This document shows positions 58,012-64,000 of a DNA stretch of 64,000 bases, piece after piece. The position numbers were made by a program, and so were the translations under genes. Source of the stretch: Actinacidiphila acididurans (GTDB lineage: Bacteria > Actinomycetota > Actinomycetes > Streptomycetales > Streptomycetaceae); NCBI RefSeq assembly GCF_016918855.1, contig NZ_JADKYB010000009.1, positions 62,001 through 126,000 of the forward strand, read 5' to 3'. A model generated the notes under the pieces. That model had not been told where the DNA came from. It searched no databases and saw only the letters and a list, made by a program, of their open reading frames with translations. The first letter of the stretch is position 1. Each line of letters opens with the position of its first letter.

Positions 58012-59181
58012 ATGCGCTTCCGACACCCGGACGGCTCCCTCGTCCACCTCGCGTACTGCACCAACGTCCACCCCGGGGAAACCCTCCAGGAGGTCACCGC
58101 GCAACTGGCCGCCTACTGCGAGCCGGTGCGCCACCGGCTGGGCGTCGAGCAGCTGGGCATCGGGCTGTGGCTGTCCCGGCCGGCCGCCGCCGCCCTGGAC
58201 CGTGACCGCCGCGCCCTGGACGCGCTGCGTAGGGAGCTGGGGCGGCGCGGCCTGGAGGTCGTCACCCTCAACGGCTTCCCCTACCAGGGCTTCGGCCAGG
58301 CCGAGGTGAAATACCGCGTCTACCGGCCCGACTGGAGCGAACCGGAACGCCTGGAGTACACCCTGGCCCTGGCCCGGATCCTGGCGGCCCTGCTGCCCGA
58401 GGACGCCGGGCAGGGCACCATCTCCACCCTCCCGCTGGCCTGGCGCACCGCTCACGGACCCGAGGCCGCCGCCTGCGCCCGCACCGCCCTTGCCACGCTG
58501 GCCGGCCGCCTGGACGACCTCGCCGGCGAGACCGGCCGGCAGATCCGGGTCGCCCTGGAACCCGAGCCCGGCTGCGCCGTGGAGACCACCGCGGACGCCA
58601 TCGCCGCGCTGCGCGGCCTGGCCCCGGACCGGATCGGGGTCTGCGTGGACACCTGCCACCTGGCCACCTCCTTCGAGGAACCCCGCCCCGCCCTGGACGC
58701 GCTGACCGGGGCGGGCATCGGCGTGGTCAAGGCCCAGCTGTCCGCGGCCCTGCACGCGGGCGACCCCGCCGACCCCGCCGTACGCGAGGCGCTGGCGGCC
58801 TTCGACGAGCCGCGGTTCCTGCACCAGACCCGGGCCCGCACCCGGGCCGGGCTGCTCGGCACCGACGACCTCGGCCCGGCCCTCGACACCCCGGCGCTGC
58901 CCCGCAGCACGCCGTGGCGCTCCCACTTCCACGTGCCCCTGCACGCCGCCCCGGCCGCGCCCCTGACCTCCACCCTGCCCGTCCTGAAGGAGGCGCTGGC
59001 CGCCATGGTCGCCGGCCCCGCCCCGCTGACCCGGCACCTGGAGGTGGAGACCTACACCTGGCAGGCCCTGCCGCCCTCGCTGCGGCCCGACGGCCGGTCC
59101 GGCCTGGCCGACGGCATCGCCGCCGAACTCGCCTTGGTCCGCGACCTGCTCACCGGCCACGGCCTGAAGGAGGAGACATGA
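58012..59181 (+). CDS. EboE-like metabolite traffic protein
   Basis: A 389-residue TIM-barrel protein of the EboE family (annotated metabolite traffic protein). CTNVHPGETLQEVTAQL and LGIGLWLSRPAA open it. TLNGFPYQGFGQAEVKYRVYRPDW, VALEPEPGCAVETTADA and VCVDTCHLATSFEEP are the core motifs, then SHFHVPLHA and VETYTWQALP at the end. Distantly related to the sugar isomerase at 55611. It is coupled to the EboF-like gene by 4 bases. Metabolite carried is unknown. Confidence 0.87.
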   Translation: MRFRHPDGSLVHLAYCTNVHPGETLQEVTAQLAAYCEPVRHRLGVEQLGIGLWLSRPAAAALDRDRRALDALRRELGRRGLEVVTLNGFPYQGFGQAEVKYRVYRPDWSEPERLEYTLALARILAALLPEDAGQGTISTLPLAWRTAHGPEAAACARTALATLAGRLDDLAGETGRQIRVALEPEPGCAVETTADAIAALRGLAPDRIGVCVDTCHLATSFEEPRPALDALTGAGIGVVKAQLSAALHAGDPADPAVREALAAFDEPRFLHQTRARTRAGLLGTDDLGPALDTPALPRSTPWRSHFHVPLHAAPAAPLTSTLPVLKEALAAMVAGPAPLTRHLEVETYTWQALPPSLRPDGRSGLADGIAAELALVRDLLTGHGLKEET

Positions 59182-60602
59182 GCGGCCCCACCCGAAGCGG
59201 CCCTGTCCGAAGCGGCGGCCCCGCCCCGCTGCTGGTCCTGGACGTCGTCGGCCTGACCCCGCGGCTGCTCGCCCACATGCCCACCCTGCGCTCCCTTGCC
59301 GCCGCGGGCTCCTCCGCGGCCCTGGACACGGTGCTGCCCGCGCTCACCTGCTCGGTGCAGGCCACCTTCCTCACCGGCACGCAGCCGGCCGGGCACGGCA
59401 TCGTCGGCAACGGCTGGTACTTCCGCGACCTGGGCGAGGTCCTGCTGTGGCGGCAGAGCCACCGCCTGATCGAGGGCGACCGGATCTGGGACGCCGCCCG
59501 CCGCGCCCACCCCGGCTACAGCGTCGCCAACATCTGCTGGTGGTACGCGATGGGCGCCGATGTCGACTGGACCGTCACCCCCCGCCCGGTCTACTACGCC
59601 GACGGCCGCAAGGAACCCGACTGCTACACCCGCCCCGCGGCCCTGCACGACGAACTCGAGCAATCCCTGGGCACCTTCCCGCTGTTCAGCTACTGGGGCC
59701 CGGGTGCCGGCCTGCCCTCCTCCCGGTGGATCACCGACGCCGCGCGGCACGTGATGACCACCCGCGACCCCGACCTGACCCTGGTCTACCTGCCGCACCT
59801 GGACTACGACCTGCAGCGCTACGGACCCGACGACCCGCGCGCGGCCGCCGCCGCTGCCGCCCTGGACGCCGTGCTGGCCCCGCTGCTGGCCGACGCCCGC
59901 GAGCAGGGCCGCACCGTGGTGGCCCTGTCGGAGTACGGCATCACCGGCGTGACCCGGCCGGTCGACATCAACCGCGCCCTGCGCCGCGCCGGCCTGCTCC
60001 AGGTCCACACCCAAGGCGGCATGGAATACCTCGACCCGCACGCCTCCCGCGCCTTCGCCGTCGCCGACCACCAGATCGCCCACGTCTACGTGCACCGCCC
60101 CGAGGACCTGCCCCGTACCCGGCAGGTGCTTCAGGACCTGCCGGGCGTGGCCGAACTCCTGGACGCCGGCGGCCGCAAACGCCACGGCCTGGACCACCCC
60201 CGCGCCGGCGACCTGGTCGCCCTGGCCGACCCGGACGCCTGGTTCACCTACTACTACTGGCTCGACGACGCCCGCGCCCCGGACTTCGCGCCCCTGGTGG
60301 AGATCCACCGCAAACCCGGCTACGACCCGGCCGAACTGTTCCTGGACCCCGGCGACCCGTACGTGAAGCTGCGCGCGGCCGGCGCCCTGGCCCGCAAGAA
60401 ACTCGGCCTGCGCTACCGCATGGCGGTGGTGCCGCTGGACCCGGCGCCGGTACGCGGCAGCCACGGCCTGCTGCCCGCCCGCGACGAGGACGGCCCGGTG
60501 CTGCTGTGCTCGGCGCCCGCCGCGGTGACCGGCCGTATCCCGGCCACCGCCGTCAAGCCGCTGCTGCTGTCCCTGGCCGGGCTCGCCCCCGCCCCGGCCT
60601 GA
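59178..60602 (+). CDS. Alkaline phosphatase-superfamily protein (EboF-like nucleotide pyrophosphatase)
   Basis: A 474-residue phosphodiesterase-fold protein. LLVLDVVGLTPRLL holds the first metal Asp, the nucleophile Thr is in LPALTCSVQATFLTGTQPAGHGIVGNGWYF, and YLPHLDYDLQRYG, SEYGITGVTRPV and ADHQIAHVYV carry further ligands. This is the type I phosphodiesterase/nucleotide pyrophosphatase assigned EboF. AGGAGA stands before ATG 59178. Last gene of the ebo-like operon; 220 bases separate it from the ferredoxin gene. Confidence 0.87.
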   Translation: MSGPTRSGPVRSGGPAPLLVLDVVGLTPRLLAHMPTLRSLAAAGSSAALDTVLPALTCSVQATFLTGTQPAGHGIVGNGWYFRDLGEVLLWRQSHRLIEGDRIWDAARRAHPGYSVANICWWYAMGADVDWTVTPRPVYYADGRKEPDCYTRPAALHDELEQSLGTFPLFSYWGPGAGLPSSRWITDAARHVMTTRDPDLTLVYLPHLDYDLQRYGPDDPRAAAAAAALDAVLAPLLADAREQGRTVVALSEYGITGVTRPVDINRALRRAGLLQVHTQGGMEYLDPHASRAFAVADHQIAHVYVHRPEDLPRTRQVLQDLPGVAELLDAGGRKRHGLDHPRAGDLVALADPDAWFTYYYWLDDARAPDFAPLVEIHRKPGYDPAELFLDPGDPYVKLRAAGALARKKLGLRYRMAVVPLDPAPVRGSHGLLPARDEDGPVLLCSAPAAVTGRIPATAVKPLLLSLAGLAPAPA

Positions 60603-60823
60603 CACCCCGTCCGGCCGGTGGGACGGCCGACTTGATCCGCGCGGACGGGCCGCCCGGCCCGACCCGGGCGGGCCGTTTGACCTGCGCGGACGTACCGCCG
60701 TGGCGTTCTCGACCGTTGCCCGATCGCTGCCCGACCGACGCTGCGGTCCCGGTCGAGAACGCCCCGTGACAATCGGACACATCCGGTTGCCGGCTGTGGC
60801 CGAGAAGACGTCAAAAGGGGTCA

Positions 60824-61201
60824 GTGCCCGTGAAAGAGGCCGTGAAAGACGCCGTGGAAGACGCCGTGAACGACACCGCTTCGGCCGCGCCGTCCGCCCC
60901 GTCCGGGCGGGCCCAGCGGATCGCCGAGCGCACCCGCGGCGAGAACTGGAAGAAACCGCCGCGCCGTATCGAGACCTCCGAGTGCATCACCTGCGACACG
61001 TGCCTGCGCAGTTGCCCGGAGGAGTTCGGTGCCATCTTCGACATCGGCCTGGATGTCGTGATCATCCCCGAGCTGTGCTCGGGCTGCCCGGCGTGCGTCC
61101 TGGAATGCCCGGTCGACTGCATCTACCTCGACGAGGACTGGACGCCGACCGGCGAGTCCGTGTGGAACCACATCGAACTGACCGCCGGGGGAGCCCGATG
61201 A
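60824..61201 (+). CDS. 2[4Fe-4S] ferredoxin
   Basis: A 125-residue ferredoxin. The two cluster motifs are CITCDTCLRSCP and CSGCPACVLECPVDC, both Cx2Cx2Cx3CP. A charged helical leader of about 45 residues (KEAVKDAVEDAVNDT) precedes them. GTG 60824 is used with AAAAGGGG upstream; the GTG two codons later is possible. It overlaps the next gene by ATGA, suggesting it delivers electrons to that protein. Confidence 0.88.
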   Translation: MPVKEAVKDAVEDAVNDTASAAPSAPSGRAQRIAERTRGENWKKPPRRIETSECITCDTCLRSCPEEFGAIFDIGLDVVIIPELCSGCPACVLECPVDCIYLDEDWTPTGESVWNHIELTAGGAR

Positions 61202-63234
61202 CGACCTCTGCCGGTTCCGCCGAACGCGGCGAGTCCCGCCGCGCCGCCAACGCCCGCAAGCGCGTCAGCCGCCGCCCCAGCAGGCTGGGCGTGCCCGCCG
61301 GCGTGACCGCCGAACCCGACCACGTACGCCCGGCCGACGCGGGCTTCCCCGGCCTGCTGGGCCGGGCCTGGCAGGCCGCCGAACAGGCCGGCGACCTGCA
61401 CGCCGCGATCAAGGCCCTGCTCACCCTGGACGGACACGTGCCCGCCGACGTCCAGCTGCGCGCCCTGAGCACCAGCGACGAAGCGGCCGTCAAAGCCCTG
61501 TTCGGCCTGACCTGGCGCGACCAGGACACCACCGAACCCCCCGGCACGTACGGCACCCACAGCGCCGGTAGCGCCGTCTCCGGTGACGGGGACGGCGTGG
61601 ACGAGGGGGACGAGGGGGACGACGGGGAGCCGGTGTTCGTCGGTGAGCTGGCCCTGACCACCAGCGGCCGGATCGTGCTGCGCACCCCCGCGCAGGGGCC
61701 GCTGCCGCGCTCAAGGCTGGCCGGCGGGGTGCTGCGGGTGCCGTGGTCGCGGGCGGATCTGCGGGCGTATCAGCGGGAGATGTCCCGGGCCGCGGCCCGC
61801 CTGGCCGACACCGTCGCCGACTGCCGGAACTGGCTGGCCGGGCAGGGCGCCGACGGCCGTGACGCGCTGCTGGAGCAGGCCAAGGAAGCCGCGCTGCGCA
61901 CCGCGCCGTTCGTGCTCTACCAGGAGCACAACCAGTACACGAACTTCCGCGAGCAGAACACCCTGACCGGCAAGACCCTGTGGCCCGGCCACCCCGACTG
62001 CGCGCTCAGCAGCCTGCAGGGGGTGCCGCTGGAGCTGTGGTCGGACAACGACGTGCAGCTGCTGGTGTGCCTGACGCTGCTGATCGCCTCGGCCGGCTTC
62101 GGCCGGGTGGAGGAGGCCAACGGCACCCAGCTGACCGTCGACCACGTCGCGTTCATGCTGGAGCGGGTCCGCTGCGGCTACACCGCGGTCCTGCCCGCCC
62201 CCGCGATCCGCGCCGCCCGCAGCGCGCGGGTGGCCGACCTGCACGCCCTGGCCGCCGCGTTGCGCGAGCACCGCACCGCCGTGGGCGGCTCCGCGCAGCT
62301 CTACCGCGAGATCCACGGCGCCCTGATGCACAAGATCGAGCGGGTCGCGGCCCCGGCCGGCGACCCGGCACGCGCCGCGCAGGAGGCGATCGCCGCCGCC
62401 CTGCGCCGAGACCTGCCGCTGACCGGCACCACCTTGGACGAGCTCGCCACCGGCCTTGCCGCGGACGCGGGCTGGCTGGCCCGCCCGCACGGCGCGTACG
62501 GCACGGGCCTGGAGGCCCTGGTGCACGCCACCGTGGCCGCGGCCGCCACCACGTTCGCCGCGGACTTCGCGATGAGCCGCGGCATGCGGTTCCTGCCGGA
62601 GCTGATCAGCGCGCTGCGCGCCAAGCAGTGGGCGCGGATCTGCGAGTGGGACATCACCCGCTACTTCTGCTGCGTGGTGCCCGGTCCCGGCGCGGCCGCC
62701 CACTTCGGTGACTCGCTGCCCGCGGTCGCCGACACCGCCTGGGCGATGTCCTCGCGGATGCAGTACAACTCCTGGCACTTCGTGCCCGGCAACCTGCCCC
62801 GGGACGAGGCCGTGATCGCCCGCGACCACTTCGTGCCGCCCACCATCCCCGACATCGCCTTCCACTCCGACCAGCACCACCACGGGCACGTCAACAACAA
62901 GGTGCGGTTCTCCATCCGCTCCCCGCAGGCCGTCACCGTCGACGGGCGGCGCTTCAACGGCTTCATCGACCTGCGGCTGCTGCGCTGCGAGGGCCCGCCG
63001 TTCACCGAACAGGACCTGCTGGCCGCCCACCGCGTCTCGGCGTTCCTCGCGGCCGCCACCGGCGCCGCAGCCGCCCTTGCCGCCGCCGGGCAGAGCGTGG
63101 AGGTCACCGCGTTCGACTCCGCCTGGCACTGGCGGACCGTCACCGGCACCCCCACCCGCGACACCCCCACCCGCGACACCTCCGCCCCTGCGGCTTCCGG
63201 CGCCGCGTCCTCCGGGCAGGCCCGCCGTGGGTGA
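61198..63234 (+). CDS. Unrecognised 678-residue protein coupled to a ferredoxin
   Basis: I do not recognise the family. The first 200 residues include an Arg-rich start, a helical region (PGLLGRAWQAAEQAGDLHAAIKALLTL) and an acidic insert (DGDGVDEGDEGDDGEPVF). The rest is dense and conserved-looking: EHNQYTNFREQNTLTGKTLW, PGHPDCALSSLQGVPLELW, ICEWDITRYFCCVVPGPG, and DQHHHGHVNNKVRFSIRSP. There is no membrane helix and no Rossmann or Cx2C motif. The Cys pair in RYFCC and the clustered His are possible metal sites. It overlaps the ferredoxin and the amidase genes, so the three likely act together. Confidence 0.7.
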   Translation: MTTSAGSAERGESRRAANARKRVSRRPSRLGVPAGVTAEPDHVRPADAGFPGLLGRAWQAAEQAGDLHAAIKALLTLDGHVPADVQLRALSTSDEAAVKALFGLTWRDQDTTEPPGTYGTHSAGSAVSGDGDGVDEGDEGDDGEPVFVGELALTTSGRIVLRTPAQGPLPRSRLAGGVLRVPWSRADLRAYQREMSRAAARLADTVADCRNWLAGQGADGRDALLEQAKEAALRTAPFVLYQEHNQYTNFREQNTLTGKTLWPGHPDCALSSLQGVPLELWSDNDVQLLVCLTLLIASAGFGRVEEANGTQLTVDHVAFMLERVRCGYTAVLPAPAIRAARSARVADLHALAAALREHRTAVGGSAQLYREIHGALMHKIERVAAPAGDPARAAQEAIAAALRRDLPLTGTTLDELATGLAADAGWLARPHGAYGTGLEALVHATVAAAATTFAADFAMSRGMRFLPELISALRAKQWARICEWDITRYFCCVVPGPGAAAHFGDSLPAVADTAWAMSSRMQYNSWHFVPGNLPRDEAVIARDHFVPPTIPDIAFHSDQHHHGHVNNKVRFSIRSPQAVTVDGRRFNGFIDLRLLRCEGPPFTEQDLLAAHRVSAFLAAATGAAAALAAAGQSVEVTAFDSAWHWRTVTGTPTRDTPTRDTSAPAASGAASSGQARRG

Positions 63235-64000
63235 CGAACCCGGCGGCGGGATCGCCGCCACCCGCCGGCGCCTGATCGAGGGGGAGCTGAGCGTGGCCGA
63301 GCACGTGCAGGCCACGCTCACCGCGATCGGTGAGCAGGACCGCCTCGGCGCGTTCGTCGCGGTCGCGGGGGAGGAGGCGCTGGCCGCGGCGGAGAAGGCC
63401 GACGCCCGTATCCGGGAACTGGGCGCCGACGCCTGGCGGGACATGCCGCTGCTGGGCGTGACTGTCTCGGTCAAGGACCTGCTGCAGACCCAGGACCTGC
63501 CCACCCGGCGCGGTTCGCTGGCCCGCAACGACCGGGCCCGCGCCGACGCGCCGGCCGTGGCCCGGCTGCGCGCGGCCGGCGCGATCGTGGTCGGCAAGAC
63601 CACCACGTCGGAGTACGGCTGGAGCGCCTCGACCCTCTCCCGGGTCACCCCGCCCACCCGCAACCCCTACGATCCGGCGCTGAGCGCCGGGGGTTCCACC
63701 GGCGGCGGGGCCGCAGCGGTGGCCACCGGGCTGTGCCAGGCCTCGCTGGGCACCGACGGCGCCGGCTCCATCCGTATCCCCGCCGCCTTTTGCGGGGTCG
63801 TGGGCTACAAGCCCTCCTACGGGCGGCTGCCGTACGCCCCGAACAGCGTGGACCGCCTGGCCCACCAGGGCCCGCTGACGGCTACGGTGGCCGATGCGGC
63901 GCTGATCGCGCAGGCCGCGGCCGGCCCGCACCCGGCCGACCCCGACTCCGCCCTGGGGTCCTTGGACCGGCCCCGCGACGGCCGGACCCTGCGCGTGGGC
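63227..64000 (+). CDS. Amidase (AS family), cut by the window end
   Basis: The first 258 residues of an amidase-signature enzyme. The catalytic Lys is in VTVSVKDLLQT, the first Ser in SAGGSTGGGAAAVATGL and the second in TDGAGSIRIPAAFCGVVGYKP, all intact. Start is a GTG at 63227 that overlaps the previous gene by 8 bases. It hydrolyses an amide or transfers ammonia; the coupling suggests it works on the product of the unrecognised protein. The C-terminal half lies outside the window. Confidence 0.85.
   Translation, partial: MGDEPGGGIAATRRRLIEGELSVAEHVQATLTAIGEQDRLGAFVAVAGEEALAAAEKADARIRELGADAWRDMPLLGVTVSVKDLLQTQDLPTRRGSLARNDRARADAPAVARLRAAGAIVVGKTTTSEYGWSASTLSRVTPPTRNPYDPALSAGGSTGGGAAAVATGLCQASLGTDGAGSIRIPAAFCGVVGYKPSYGRLPYAPNSVDRLAHQGPLTATVADAALIAQAAAGPHPADPDSALGSLDRPRDGRTLRVG

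Noticed and set aside
1..64000. tRNA, rRNA, transposase, integrase or att-site features
   Set aside because: None was recognised on reading both strands; no insertion-sequence ends or target duplications were seen.

Overview
The window is very GC-rich (third codon positions almost saturated with G/C) and carries actinobacterial gene families: SARP regulators, a StrR-type activator, a type II PKS, a TgmA/TgmB graspetide set and DUF6059/DUF6193/DUF6228 proteins. It is best read as a piece of a Streptomyces or close-relative chromosome (inference). Roughly the first 44 kb is an aromatic polyketide gene cluster. The rest holds several unrelated small operons.

Layout. (1) 1-3.7 kb is the left edge: two frameshifted pseudogenes, an isocitrate lyase/PEP mutase family protein and a DUF6228 protein. 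(2) 4.5-18 kb is the polyketide core: an O-methyltransferase, then leftward genes TcmI/JadI-type cyclase, KS-alpha, CLF, ACP, KR, aromatase/cyclase didomain and FAD oxygenase, plus a two-domain ABM monooxygenase and two more FAD monooxygenases. The order cyclase-KSa-CLF-ACP-KR-ARO/CYC-oxygenase is that of angucycline clusters. The double ABM protein resembles the JadG/GilOII/AlpJ ring-cleaving group. (3) 18-28 kb is further tailoring: PPOX/F420-type reductase, small FAD monooxygenase, alpha/beta hydrolase, and a four-gene operon of a CreE-like FAD enzyme, a CreD-like lyase, an FAD monooxygenase and an SDR. CreE plus CreD is the aspartate-nitrosuccinate route to nitrous acid, so a N-N, diazo or nitroso/nitro step on the polyketide is suggested. 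(4) 29-37 kb is a regulatory block: a StrR-like activator, a JadR1-like response regulator without its phospho-Asp, three SARPs, and a type II thioesterase. (5) 37-44 kb holds an NmrA/ECF-sigma pair, DUF427, cupin, DUF6059, a striking 0.8-kb minisatellite, and a fifth large FAD monooxygenase.

(6) 44.6-51 kb holds a secreted ScyD/ScyE-family beta-propeller protein, a graspetide operon (precursor, ATP-grasp ligase, PIMT-like methyltransferase), and XRE/anti-sigma-type regulators. (7) 51-53 kb is a split cytochrome b locus. (8) 53.3-60.6 kb is an ebo-like operon (inositol-phosphate-synthase family, UbiA, sugar isomerase, EboA, TatD/EboB, EboE, EboF) with almost every gene translationally coupled. 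(9) 60.8-64 kb is an operon of a two-cluster ferredoxin, a 678-residue protein I do not recognise, and an amidase cut by the window end.

No glycosyltransferase, halogenase, acyl-CoA carboxylase, phosphopantetheinyl transferase or export pump was seen, so the polyketide cluster is either incomplete here or relies on genes elsewhere. Tandem short repeats (8-15 bp units) are unusually common, both between genes and in frame inside several enzymes. All family assignments come from reading motifs and translated sequence; no database search was run.
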